64,000 nucleotides of DNA from positions 124,001 to 188,000 of the forward strand of contig JACKLV010000002.1 in NCBI GenBank assembly GCA_024235755.1, given 5' to 3'. Made by a program: the position numbers and the translations under genes. Within the stretch, counting starts at the first letter, position 1; every line of letters begins with the position of its first letter. Under the pieces are notes generated by a model. That model worked only from the letters and a program-made list of their open reading frames with translations, had not been told where the DNA came from and ran no database searches. The DNA is from Burkholderiales bacterium. Its GTDB lineage: Bacteria > Pseudomonadota > Gammaproteobacteria > Burkholderiales > Nitrosomonadaceae. Below, in pieces: positions 27,958 through 37,240 of this stretch.

Positions 27958-29421
27958 ATGTCATATAGTTCAACTCAAATTAATAAACTTCTCAATAGTT
28001 TGGAAAAGCATTTGGCTGATGAACATCCGGATAATCCGGTCTTGGCCAAAGCAGTTAAAAGTTTTCGAAAAATCGATTATATTGCCTATGGAATGGGCCT
28101 GCTAAGCCGAGATGAATCTTATGCGACCTGCGTGACATGGTGGCCTATGATTGCTGTGTTGGGTACATTCTCAGCAGGCAAGTCAACTTTCATTAATTCG
28201 CATTTAGGCATGAAGCTACAGCGAACGGGTAACCAGGCGGTTGATGATAAATTCACGGTCATTTGCTACAGCCGCCATAATGAGGCAAAAACATTGCCGG
28301 GAGTGGCGCTCGATGCAGACCCGCGTTTTCCTTTTTTTCATATCAGTAAAAGTATTGAGGAAATTTCCGAAGCCGGACAAGAGCGGATTGACGCCTACTT
28401 GCAGTTAAAAACCTGTCCATCAGAAAACATTCGTGGCAAGATTCTGATCGATTCCCCGGGTTTTGACGCTGATAGTCAGCGTGCATCAACATTGCGATTG
28501 ACACAGCATATTATCAATCTTTCGGATTTGGTGCTGGTTTTCTTCGATGCGCGACATCCGGAACCTAAAGCAATGCAAGACACACTCGCGTATCTGGTTT
28601 CTGCAAGTGTCAACCGTGCTGATGCTAACAAATTTCTTTATATTCTTAATCAGATGGACGTGACCGCTCAGGAAGACAATCCTGAAGAAGTGGTTTCGGC
28701 TTGGCAACGCTCACTTGCTGAAGTTGGTCTGATCGCTGGTCGTTTTTATCGAATTTATAATCCGGATGTGGCGGTGCCAATCAGTGATCCTCAAGTGAAG
28801 GAGCGATTCGAAAAAAAACGGGAAGATGATTTGAGAGATATTTTTGCGCGAATGCAGCAAATTGAGGTGGAGCGTTCTTACCGTATTGTTGGAAAACTTG
28901 AACAGACGGCAAAGTCGATCAAAAATCAGATCGTTGTGAAACTGACTGAAATGCTGAATGAATGGAAAAATAAAGTACTTTTATTCGATGGCATTATCTT
29001 CGCAATATTTGCAGTACTAGGGGGTGTGGCTCTGCATTTATCCGATTCATGGGATTTGTTGAGTGCGTTAGTGCCCGGGAATGAATCTTTTTCAACCACA
29101 GCGTTGATGGTATTGCTGTTTATTCTCGTTTTTGTTCATTTTACAGTGCGAAAGCGAGTGGCAGACAAGATTAAAAAGAGACTGGTGCAAGAAATGGGAA
29201 ATGACCATGAGACGTGTAAACAATATATCGGTGCTTTTAGTAAGAGTACAGCAGCTTACCGTTCAATGCTTTTCAAAAACCCAGCTGGATGGAATGAAGT
29301 TACAGAACACACAATTGATGAGATTGTAGATGAATCAAATGATTATATTCAGGAGCTAAATGATCAGTTCACAAATCCTTCAGGTAACGAGGAAAGAAAT
29401 TCCCAAGCGATAGCTGAATAA
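27958..29421 (+). CDS. Dynamin-like large GTPase with two membrane helices
   Basis: A 487-residue P-loop GTPase. G1 is GTFSAGKSTFINSHLG (about residue 64), G3 IDSPGFDADS (about 163) and G4 LNQMD (about 231), a dynamin/GBP-type order with an unusually early GTPase domain. A helical region follows, then two hydrophobic segments (about 340-362 and 378-400), which would form a hairpin in the membrane, and a short helical C-terminus. Bacterial dynamin-like proteins remodel membranes or protect against membrane stress or phage. The gene stands alone between non-coding stretches. The ATG at 27958 has AAAAGGGG upstream. Confidence 0.8.
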   Translation: MSYSSTQINKLLNSLEKHLADEHPDNPVLAKAVKSFRKIDYIAYGMGLLSRDESYATCVTWWPMIAVLGTFSAGKSTFINSHLGMKLQRTGNQAVDDKFTVICYSRHNEAKTLPGVALDADPRFPFFHISKSIEEISEAGQERIDAYLQLKTCPSENIRGKILIDSPGFDADSQRASTLRLTQHIINLSDLVLVFFDARHPEPKAMQDTLAYLVSASVNRADANKFLYILNQMDVTAQEDNPEEVVSAWQRSLAEVGLIAGRFYRIYNPDVAVPISDPQVKERFEKKREDDLRDIFARMQQIEVERSYRIVGKLEQTAKSIKNQIVVKLTEMLNEWKNKVLLFDGIIFAIFAVLGGVALHLSDSWDLLSALVPGNESFSTTALMVLLFILVFVHFTVRKRVADKIKKRLVQEMGNDHETCKQYIGAFSKSTAAYRSMLFKNPAGWNEVTEHTIDEIVDESNDYIQELNDQFTNPSGNEERNSQAIAE

Positions 29422-29978
29422 ATGTTTGTAAACTGGCTAAAAAGAAACAGGCTGAAGATCTTTTGCTGAGTCCTAGTACTCTGTCCATGCGATCTTGCCG
29501 GATTCAGCGAGCTTTTTAGTGTTCATGGCGAGGCGTGCTGTACCGTGCACGTGTTGTTCCATTCGCATCCATGAATGCTGAAAGACTCGCCCTCAGGCAT
29601 AGTCGTGTTACAGTACTTGAAAAAGGAGCTCCTTTCCTACGCACTGTGCCTTATCGCATAACTCTACGGCTACGCTGTACCTGACAATTTCACTTGGGTA
29701 GAGTTTTAGGGTTTTGAACTGCGGATTGGGTTGTTGATTTAATGAACGGTTTTTTAGTTAACCACTTCTTAGATGGGTTATAGTGAGCATGGTTGCTATA
29801 TTAATAGCAACTTGGATCAGTGTTTATCAAGATACTTCGTCCAGTATTGACGGATTTTTTTAATAGGTCAGTCAAATAATAAAGAGCTAAGGCGATCTGT
29901 TTTGGACAAGGTTCATATTAAGGAGTAAAATTCACGGTTTTATAAAATTTTTACATTTGGTTTTAACTGGAGAAATGT
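29422..29978. other. Long non-coding or decayed stretch upstream of rpsO
   Basis: About 557 bp without a convincing gene. On the minus strand there is a 31-codon frame (29473-29568) ending KLAESGKIAWTEY, and before it another open stretch ending at 29608 (VELCDKAQCVGKELLFQVL). They are in different frames and separated by stops, so this could be a decayed gene, but no family is recognised. The rpsO promoter is at its right end. Confidence 0.35.
29902..29931 (+). promoter_or_regulatory. Candidate promoter for rpsO
   Basis: TTGGAC (29902-29907) and TAAAAT (29926-29931) are 18 bp apart, giving a start near 29938 and a leader of about 40 nt before the rpsO ATG at 29979. Confidence 0.45.
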
Positions 29979-30248
29979 ATGTCAGTAACAACTGATCAAA
30001 AAGCACAAGTCATGCGCGATTTTCAAAGGGGGGAAGGCGATACCGGTTCGCCGGAAGTTCAAGTGGCGCTGTTGACTGCGCGTATTAACGATTTAATTGA
30101 TCATTTTAAGATACATGTCAAGGATCATCATTCAAGGCGTGGTTTGCTGCGCATGGTTGGTCAGCGGCGCAAGTTGCTTGATTACCTGAAACGCCATGAT
30201 ATTAACGCCTATAAGACGTTGATTGATCGCCTTGGTTTACGAAAATAA
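29979..30248 (+). CDS. rpsO: 30S ribosomal protein S15 (uS15)
   Basis: S15 (89 residues) binds 16S rRNA early in assembly of the 30S platform. Diagnostic segments: [37 protein letters not shown] and a C-terminal GLRK. TGGAGAA precedes the ATG. It is followed by pnp after 107 bp, the classical rpsO-pnp order; the truB gene that often precedes it is absent here. Confidence 0.98.
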   Translation: MSVTTDQKAQVMRDFQRGEGDTGSPEVQVALLTARINDLIDHFKIHVKDHHSRRGLLRMVGQRRKLLDYLKRHDINAYKTLIDRLGLRK

Positions 30249-30355
30249 AAATATCTGAATATAAACACTCTGGTTAACTTGTTGTATTGTGGTTTGACTG
30301 CTTGACTACGGCTTGTGACTGTACTGGCGTTGAATTTAAGAAAAAGGATTGCTAA

Positions 30356-32497
30356 TTGAAATCGATCAAAAAGAGTATTACTTACGGACGGCACCAACTT
30401 GTTCTGGAAACGGGCGAAATCGCCAGGCAAGCACATGGTGCGGTTATGGTGACAATGGATGATACTGTTGTACTCGTAACAGTCGTTGGTGCTAAACAAG
30501 TCAGTCCGGGCCAAGATTTTTTTCCACTGACAGTTGATTATCAAGAGAAATTTTATGCTGCCGGCAGAATTCCTGGCAGTTTCTTCAAGCGTGAAGGGCG
30601 TCCTTCAGAAAAAGAAACATTGACCTCTCGCCTCATTGACCGTCCAATACGTCCACTCTTTCCAGATGGTTTTTATAATGAAGTTCAGGTCGTAGCTACG
30701 GTTTTGTCCTCTAATGAGGAAGTGGATGCCGATATTCCTGCAATTATTGGAACATCGGCAGCATTGGTTTTGTCAGGTATCCCATTTGACGGTCCAATTG
30801 GCGCTGCACGTGTGGGTTATATCAATAATGAATATGTTCTGAATCCGACGACGACTGAACTTAAAGATACGCAGTTGAACCTGGTTGTTGCCGGAACTCA
30901 GCAGGCAGTGCTCATGGTTGAATCTGAGGCCCTGGAACTATCTGAAGACATCATGCTTGGTGCCGTAGTATACGGGCATGAGCAAATGCAGACTATCATC
31001 GAGGCAATCAATGAATTGGCCGATGAAGCCGGCGTCACCGCATGGGATTGGGCGCCTTCCGAAAAGGATGGTGTCTTAGAGAAAAAAGTCTCAGAAATCG
31101 CTGAAGCTGAGTTACGCGAAGCTTTCAAAATCCGGCAGAAGCAGGCGCGTACCGAGGCTATAGCGACTGTACGTCAGAAGAGTATTGAAGCGCTTGGTGT
31201 TGGAAATGAAGATGGACCGGAACAAAGTGCTTTTGAAGAAGCTTTTTTTGCGCTGGAATCGGCTATTGTGCGTAATCAAATACTTGATGGTGAACCCAGA
31301 ATTGATGGCCGCGGGACGAGGACTGTCAGGCCGATCACAATTCGCAATGGCGTGCTGCCGCGCGCGCACGGCTCAGCACTTTTTACTCGTGGTGAGACGC
31401 AGTCATTGGCAGTAGCGACACTTGGTACCGCACGCGATGAACAGAAAATTGACTCGTTACAGGGCGATTATTCCGAACGCTTCATGCTGCACTATAACAT
31501 GCCTCCTTATGCAACCGGTGAAACCGGTCGTGTCGGCTCGCCCAAGCGCCGGGAAATCGGTCATGGGCGTTTGGCAAAACGCGCACTGGTTGCAGTGCTT
31601 CCATCTCAGGAAGAATTTGGCTATTCTTTACGTGTAGTTTCAGAAATTACTGAGTCCAATGGTTCCAGTTCCATGGCTTCAGTTTGTGGTGGTTGTCTGG
31701 CATTGATGGATGCCGGCGTGCCATTGAAAGGGCATGTTGCGGGTATTGCCATGGGGTTGATCAAAGAAGGTAATCGTTTTGCGGTTTTGACCGATATTCT
31801 GGGTGACGAAGACCATCTTGGTGATATGGATTTCAAAGTTGCCGGAACTGAAAAAGGTATTACCGCTTTACAAATGGATATAAAAATACAGGGTATTACT
31901 AAAGAAATCATGCATGCTGCACTGTTACAGGCAAGTGATGGTCGTATGCACATACTCGGTATTATGAAAGAAGCCATGCCAGTGACGCGTGACAGTATTT
32001 CAATTCACGCGCCACGTATCATAAAAATCAAAATCAATCCTGAGAAAATTCGCGATGTTATTGGAAAAGGTGGTGCTGTTATCCGTACCTTAACCGAGGA
32101 AACCGGCACAACAATCGATATCACTGACGATGGACAAGTGACTATTGCATGTGTCAATGCGGAAAATGGAGAGCTTGCTAAAAAGCGCATTGAGGATATT
32201 ACCGCAGAAGTGGAAGTTGGTCGAATTTATGATGGTACCGTGCTGAAATTGCTGGATTTTGGTGCAATCGTCAGTGTGCTGCCAGGTAAAGATGGGTTGT
32301 TGCATATTTCTCAGATTGCCAATGAACGAGTAAATAATGTTTCGGATCATCTCAGCGAGGGTCAATCAGTGCGTGTTAAAGTACTTGAGGCAGATGATAA
32401 AGGTCGCTTACGCTTGAGTATGAAAGCAGTTGCAAATGAAGAAGCAGAAGGTAATACAGACAATTCTGTCGAAATGACTGATGCGACTGAAAATTAA
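30356..32497 (+). CDS. pnp: Polyribonucleotide nucleotidyltransferase (PNPase)
   Basis: PNPase (713 residues) degrades RNA 3' to 5' with phosphate and is part of the degradosome in many bacteria. Two RNase PH-like domains (about 1-215 and 310-550) flank an alpha-helical linker. A KH domain ([20 protein letters not shown], about 560-600) and an S1 domain (about 625-695) follow. The start is a TTG at 30356 with AAGGA seven bases upstream; the E. coli gene also uses TTG. The C-terminal tail is acidic. In enterobacteria the pnp leader is cut by RNase III; I saw no clear hairpin of that kind here. Confidence 0.98.
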   Translation: MKSIKKSITYGRHQLVLETGEIARQAHGAVMVTMDDTVVLVTVVGAKQVSPGQDFFPLTVDYQEKFYAAGRIPGSFFKREGRPSEKETLTSRLIDRPIRPLFPDGFYNEVQVVATVLSSNEEVDADIPAIIGTSAALVLSGIPFDGPIGAARVGYINNEYVLNPTTTELKDTQLNLVVAGTQQAVLMVESEALELSEDIMLGAVVYGHEQMQTIIEAINELADEAGVTAWDWAPSEKDGVLEKKVSEIAEAELREAFKIRQKQARTEAIATVRQKSIEALGVGNEDGPEQSAFEEAFFALESAIVRNQILDGEPRIDGRGTRTVRPITIRNGVLPRAHGSALFTRGETQSLAVATLGTARDEQKIDSLQGDYSERFMLHYNMPPYATGETGRVGSPKRREIGHGRLAKRALVAVLPSQEEFGYSLRVVSEITESNGSSSMASVCGGCLALMDAGVPLKGHVAGIAMGLIKEGNRFAVLTDILGDEDHLGDMDFKVAGTEKGITALQMDIKIQGITKEIMHAALLQASDGRMHILGIMKEAMPVTRDSISIHAPRIIKIKINPEKIRDVIGKGGAVIRTLTEETGTTIDITDDGQVTIACVNAENGELAKKRIEDITAEVEVGRIYDGTVLKLLDFGAIVSVLPGKDGLLHISQIANERVNNVSDHLSEGQSVRVKVLEADDKGRLRLSMKAVANEEAEGNTDNSVEMTDATEN

Positions 32498-32944
32498 GCC
32501 TGAATAATTTTTTGCTAACCTTTTAATAGATGTCTGTGTTTATTTAAGAATTAATATACGCTCAGTTGAAGCGTACAAGTCTGCACAGGCATGTATGCCG
32601 TTGTAAATTTACTGTTGGTTATAATCTAAACATGCTCTGGTGGCTGCCTGCAAGCCTTGTTGTGTAATCTGAGTGAGGCCTCTGAAGAGGCTTTTAGAAG
32701 TTCTACTTTTAGGTTCTAAGGTCTGATTTCATGAATTTTATAATTCATAACAACAAACTGAAGTTCCTCCTAGATGCGTAATTCTCGTTATACCATTTGT
32801 TCTTCAAAGCAAATACCACAAACTTCATTTTATTTATTCCGAGTAAGCAATCCAGGTTGATTAGAGCAGTGCTGTTATGTGTTTGATAGATTACCTTGGC
32901 GCTGTCAATAGTATGTTATTGTTCTAAACAGTCATAATCCCAGT
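32498..32944. other. Intergenic stretch between pnp and the YchJ-type gene
   Basis: About 447 bp with no supported gene. It holds a terminator-like hairpin at 32678-32695 and a perfect 7-bp stem, ATGAATT/AATTCAT with loop TTAT (32731-32748). The distance from the pnp stop (about 180 bp) makes the role of either uncertain. Confidence 0.5.
32678..32695 (+). terminator. Weak terminator-like hairpin downstream of pnp
   Basis: GCCTC (32678-32682), loop TGAA and GAGGC (32687-32691) are followed by TTTT. The stem is short, so this is a modest candidate. Confidence 0.35.
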
Positions 32945-33331
32945 ATGAAAACAGGTGCAAATGACATTTGTTGTTGTGGTCAAGTGAAGGCTTATATTGA
33001 TTGCTGTGGCCGTTATATCGATGCTGGAGAATTGCCTGAAACAGCTGAGAAGTTGATGCGTTCACGTTATACGGCCTACGTGCTGGGCCGTACAGATTTC
33101 CTTTTAGCTACATGGCACCCACATACGCGACCAGTATCACTCGCATTGACAACGCAACAAAAGTGGCTGGATCTTTCCGTAAAAAAGTATGAGCAACTGT
33201 CGCCTGAGCATGCTGTTGTAGAATTTGTAGCACGCTACAAAGTTGCTGGCCGTACTCACTGTCTGCATGAAATTAGCCGATTTGTGTTTGAGAGAGGGCG
33301 CTGGCTTTATGTTGAGGGTGAATTTATTTAA
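32945..33331 (+). CDS. YchJ family protein with SEC-C-type zinc motif
   Basis: A 128-residue protein. The N-terminus CCCGQVKAYIDCCGRYIDAG is a SEC-C-like metal site, followed by the NTF2-like YchJ domain: ETAEKLMRSRYTAYVLG, YLLATWHPHTRP-type segment and the end GRWLYVEGEF. The family (UPF0225) is common and of unknown function. It precedes ppk2 by 27 bp on the same strand, so they may be cotranscribed. Confidence 0.88.
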   Translation: MKTGANDICCCGQVKAYIDCCGRYIDAGELPETAEKLMRSRYTAYVLGRTDFLLATWHPHTRPVSLALTTQQKWLDLSVKKYEQLSPEHAVVEFVARYKVAGRTHCLHEISRFVFERGRWLYVEGEFI

Positions 33332-33358
33332 GAATCTCAGTGAACTGGAGTGAGGGTC

Positions 33359-34117
33359 ATGGACAATAAACTCTATAAACAAGAATTATATACTCTGCAG
33401 GTAGAACTGGTGAAATTTCATAAAAGCGTGATTGAAAATGGCCGTAAAGTCTGCCTTCTCTTCGAAGGCAGGGACGCAGCAGGTAAGGATGGCACCATTA
33501 AGCGCTTCAATGAACACCTAAGTCCACGGGAAGTAAGAACAGTTGCATTAGGAACTCCGTCCGACCGGGAGAAAAATGCATGGTATTTTCAGCGTTTTGT
33601 CCCACATTTACCGGTTGCCGGAGAAATTGTATTTTTTAACCGCAGTTGGTATAACCGTGCCGGTGTTGAACGGGTAATGAATTTTTGTCAAAAAAAAGAA
33701 TATTTGAAATTCATGAATGAGGTGGCTAATTTTGAGCATTTGTTGACGCATGCGGGCTTAGTATTTTTTAAATATTATCTTGATATTTCTAAAAAAGAGC
33801 AAAAGAAACGGCTCAGAGCGCGTAGAGAAAGTCCGTTAAAACAATGGAAAATCAGTCCCATCGATGAAAAAGCGCAGAGGTTATGGCATGCCTACTCTGA
33901 AGCTAGAAATGCTATGTTTGTAAAAACCAGCTTTGTTTTTTCGCCATGGTATATCGTGCATTGCGATAATAAAAAACGTACGCGTATCAATGTAATGAAA
34001 CATTTTCTAAGTCATGTTGATTACCAGGGCAAGAAAAGTGAAGCTTTAATTTACGATCCATCTGTTGTGTTTAAATTTGACCCTGTTTGCTTTGAGAAGG
34101 ACATGATTGCATCATAA
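33359..34117 (+). CDS. ppk2: Polyphosphate kinase 2
   Basis: PPK2 (252 residues) uses polyphosphate to phosphorylate nucleoside phosphates, or the reverse. Walker A is FEGRDAAGKDGTIKRFNEH (about 32-50), and the lid and Walker B segments are HLPVAGEIVFFNRSWYNRAGVERV. This pattern is class I-like, usually NDP-to-NTP. The ATG at 33359 has GGAG and GAGGG upstream and is preferred to a GTG at 33350. It fits an organism that stores polyphosphate; no ppk1 or ppx is nearby. Confidence 0.93.
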   Translation: MDNKLYKQELYTLQVELVKFHKSVIENGRKVCLLFEGRDAAGKDGTIKRFNEHLSPREVRTVALGTPSDREKNAWYFQRFVPHLPVAGEIVFFNRSWYNRAGVERVMNFCQKKEYLKFMNEVANFEHLLTHAGLVFFKYYLDISKKEQKKRLRARRESPLKQWKISPIDEKAQRLWHAYSEARNAMFVKTSFVFSPWYIVHCDNKKRTRINVMKHFLSHVDYQGKKSEALIYDPSVVFKFDPVCFEKDMIAS

Positions 34118-34208
34118 TGAATGCTTGCAGTATAGTGTTCATGTTTATTACATATGAGAAATAACGCGCCTAACCCTGAGATTTTAGGTGAATTAAATCA
34201 TGGACGCG

Positions 34209-35444
34209 TCATACGGCCTGGCCAGCGGCATGGCCCGAGGACCAAGCCCACTGAAAGTTAAAACCACCCAATTGTCCGGTAACATCGACGACTTCTCCGA
34301 TAAAAAACAACCCGGGAATCTGCTTGGCCTCCATTGTTTTGGAAGATAATGCACGCGTGTCTATTCCACCCAGTGTTACCTCAGCTTTTTTGTAGCCCAT
34401 AGTCCCGTTTGGGACGACTTTCCAGTGGTGAATCTGCTCGGCGATCTGTAATACGGTAGTATCGGAGAATTGCCTGACTGGTTTACTCGCCAGATGCGGC
34501 AACGCTAGGCGTGCCAGAACCCAGTCGCACCAGATCTGCGCAAACCGTTTGGGTAGAAAGTGGGCGAGTAAATTAACTAATCGTTGATTGTGGTATTGTT
34601 GTGACTTAAAAAGTTCGTGTAGAGAAAATTGCGGCAGCAAGTCGATATAGATTGCTGTACCGGGTTTCCAATACGAAGAAATTTGCAGAATGGCCGGTCC
34701 GCTGAGTCCGCGATGTGTCAGTAAAATATTTTCTCTGAATGAAGTATGATGCCAGCTGACCTGCGCATCAATAGAAATTCCTGGCATGTTCTGAAAACAA
34801 ACGAAATTATCCGGCGAGACAGTTAATCCTACTAAACCGGGGCGTAGTGGTGTGACTGGAATTTTAAACTGCTTAGCGACGCGGTAACCGAAGTCACTGG
34901 CTCCAATCTGGGGTATAGACAAACCGCCGGTGGCGATGACCAGTGAATCCGTAGTAATGGTGTTGTGTTCTGTTTGAATGAGAAATCGTTTGCGTGAAAA
35001 CCGGTTGGTAGAATCGCTTTCGAGATATCGAATTTGTGATACGGTTGAAGCAAGCTGCCAGGTGACTCCAACCAAATCACATTCGTTTTTGAGTAAATCA
35101 ATAATCTGCTGTGCACTATCGTCACAAAACAATTGCCCAAGTTTTTTTTCGTGAAAATGTATGCCGTATTTTTCCAGTAATGCAATGATGTCGAACGGTT
35201 TATAGCGGGCAAGTGCGGAACGACAAAAGTGTGGGTTTTCAGACAGAAAATTTTCGGGTCCGGTATGTAGATTGGTAAAGTTACATCGACCTCCACCTGA
35301 AATACGTATCTTCTCGGCTGGCTTGGCTGCATGGTCTATCAGTAAAACAGAACGTCCGCGCTTGCCCGCCTCAACTGCGCACATCATACCTGCGGCCCCG
35401 GCACCAATGATCACTACATCCAAGTTTTTGATGGACTTGCACAT
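34209..35444 (-). CDS. HI0933/YhiN-family FAD flavoprotein
   Basis: A 411-residue NAD(P)/FAD-dependent oxidoreductase. The FAD motif VVIIGAGAAGMMCAVEAGKRG opens the protein, with RISGGGRCNFTNLH just after and the family's C-terminal VTGQLGGFNFQWAWSSGHAAG. Reported members include BaiN-type reductases, but most are of unknown substrate. The gene stands alone, convergent with ppk2. Confidence 0.9.
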   Translation of the reverse strand: MCKSIKNLDVVIIGAGAAGMMCAVEAGKRGRSVLLIDHAAKPAEKIRISGGGRCNFTNLHTGPENFLSENPHFCRSALARYKPFDIIALLEKYGIHFHEKKLGQLFCDDSAQQIIDLLKNECDLVGVTWQLASTVSQIRYLESDSTNRFSRKRFLIQTEHNTITTDSLVIATGGLSIPQIGASDFGYRVAKQFKIPVTPLRPGLVGLTVSPDNFVCFQNMPGISIDAQVSWHHTSFRENILLTHRGLSGPAILQISSYWKPGTAIYIDLLPQFSLHELFKSQQYHNQRLVNLLAHFLPKRFAQIWCDWVLARLALPHLASKPVRQFSDTTVLQIAEQIHHWKVVPNGTMGYKKAEVTLGGIDTRALSSKTMEAKQIPGLFFIGEVVDVTGQLGGFNFQWAWSSGHAAGQAV

Positions 35445-35527
35445 CAGGTTGGATGTCCGATGAGTAAAATAGGCCTGCTATGTTTGTTTTAAATCATGAT
35501 GTTAATATGGACCGCTTATATTTTCAC

Positions 35528-35713
35528 TCAGGCGATATGGGTAAAGTAAGTATAGATCATCATGATTACAAACAGCAGTAGAGATACACCAATGCGAATA
35601 CTCAGGGATTTGACCATGCGCGTAGAATTGCCGCTGTCTTTATACATGTAATAAAGTGCTGAACCCAAACTGTACAAAATAATAAGAAATAGTATCGCTG
35701 CTAAAATTTTCAA
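35528..35713 (-). CDS. DUF2909 family twin-transmembrane protein
   Basis: A 61-residue protein with two membrane helices: LKILAAILFLIILYSLGSALYY and IGVSLLLFVIMMIYTYF. It matches DUF2909, usually found in cytochrome oxidase assembly clusters (beside ctaG/surf1). The start is a TTG at 35713 with AGAGGTAA eight bases upstream; an earlier TTG at 35743 has no such site. It is away from any cox genes here. Function unknown. Confidence 0.8.
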   Translation of the reverse strand: MKILAAILFLIILYSLGSALYYMYKDSGNSTRMVKSLSIRIGVSLLLFVIMMIYTYFTHIA

Positions 35714-36029
35714 TGGATTACCTCTGATTTGGAGAAAAATCAAAATCTAGACAAATAGTTTATCTGAGATTAGTTCAATATCCAATGAGAAATTGAATGG
35801 CGGTGTTTTATTGCTGTGCCTGACAATATCACATGAATAGAGCACTAGGTTTCTATATAAGCTACGTTTCTTATCTGCTCACAGGTTGAGCTCGCAAGTT
35901 ATTGGCTGTGTAAATCAATATCGTTTTATTTTTAAACGCTAATTAAATAGCGGGAAGAAACTTCTTTTTTTCTTACATCTGGCAGAGACCGGCACCTTCA
36001 TAATGTGCGTACCGAAATTTGGAGATGTC

Positions 36030-37178
36030 ATGGCTGAAGATAGTGATTTAGAACGTACGGAAGAGGCGACGCCCCAGCGCATACAAAAAGCGCGGGAAGA
36101 AGGACAGGTTGCCCGATCGCAGGAATTGACCACGTTCACATTATTACTGACAGCAGCCGCTGGTCTGGTTCTTATGGGTGGAAATCTAATCGAGCATCTG
36201 TCAAGCATTATGCGTGAGGGAATGCAAATGGAGCGTGACATGGCGTTCCAGACTGATCGCATGATAAATCGTTTGTATTTATTAGCTATCGAAAGCCTGT
36301 GGTCATTGGCCCCAATATTAGTTCTGTTAATTATTGCAGCGTTTTTTTCGCCCATGCTGCTTAGTGGTTGGTTATTGAGTACTAAGGCACTCATTCCTGA
36401 TTTTAAACGTTTAAATCCGGTTTCTGGGTTTGGCAGAATTTTTTCTATGCATGGACTCACAGAATTACTGAAAGCCATTGCTAAAACAGTTGTCGTCGGC
36501 AGTGTTGCTGCGTTGGTGATCTGGGGTAACAAGGATTCCGTACTGGCGCTGATCGCGATTCCGGTTAATTCAGGTGTTACCAGGACGGGTGAGTTGTTGG
36601 TGCTGAGTTTTCTGTTGATCACTGGTGCGATGATACTGATTGTGGCGATAGACGTGCCATTTCAATTATGGAGTCACGCCAAAAAATTGCGAATGACCAA
36701 AGAAGAAATTCGGCGAGAGGCCAAAGAAAGTGAAGGGGATCCTCTGGTCAAGGGTCGTATCCGAAGTCTGCAGCGTGAGGCAGCACGGCGAAGAATGATG
36801 TCTGAAGTGCCCGAAGCTGATGTTATTGTCACAAACCCGACGCATTATGCGGTTGCACTGCGATACAAAAGCAATTCGATGGGTGCGCCGAAAGTGGTCG
36901 CTAAAGGGGTGCACTTACTTGCGGTACGGATACGTGAATTAGGTGAAACACACCATGTTCCGATCCTGGAAGCACCGCCACTGGCACGCGCATTGTATCA
37001 CCATGCAGAACTGGATGCCGAGATACCAGAAAAACTCTATACCGCAGTTGCGGAAGTCTTGGCTTATGTTTTTCAACTCAAGCGCTATCAGGATTATGGC
37101 GGCGATAGGCCAAAGCCGCTTGGAGAAATTAGTGTACCGCACGAATTGGAAGTTCCCGAGACTGATAACGTGGAATAA
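36030..37178 (+). CDS. flhB: Flagellar type III export switch protein
   Basis: FlhB (382 residues) sets substrate class during flagellar export. The N-terminus ERTEEATPQRIQKAREEGQVARSQEL is diagnostic; four membrane helices follow (about 30-210). The cytoplasmic domain carries the self-cleaving NPTH motif in EADVIVTNPTHYAVALRYK. GGAGATGTC precedes the ATG at 36030; the in-frame ATG at 36003 lacks a site. It opens a flagellar operon running to motD. Confidence 0.97.
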   Translation: MAEDSDLERTEEATPQRIQKAREEGQVARSQELTTFTLLLTAAAGLVLMGGNLIEHLSSIMREGMQMERDMAFQTDRMINRLYLLAIESLWSLAPILVLLIIAAFFSPMLLSGWLLSTKALIPDFKRLNPVSGFGRIFSMHGLTELLKAIAKTVVVGSVAALVIWGNKDSVLALIAIPVNSGVTRTGELLVLSFLLITGAMILIVAIDVPFQLWSHAKKLRMTKEEIRREAKESEGDPLVKGRIRSLQREAARRRMMSEVPEADVIVTNPTHYAVALRYKSNSMGAPKVVAKGVHLLAVRIRELGETHHVPILEAPPLARALYHHAELDAEIPEKLYTAVAEVLAYVFQLKRYQDYGGDRPKPLGEISVPHELEVPETDNVE

Positions 37179-37240
37179 ACATGCATATTTATGTTTTTAT
37201 CGAGCGATGCTGGTATCAGATTCTGATGTAATTTAGCACC

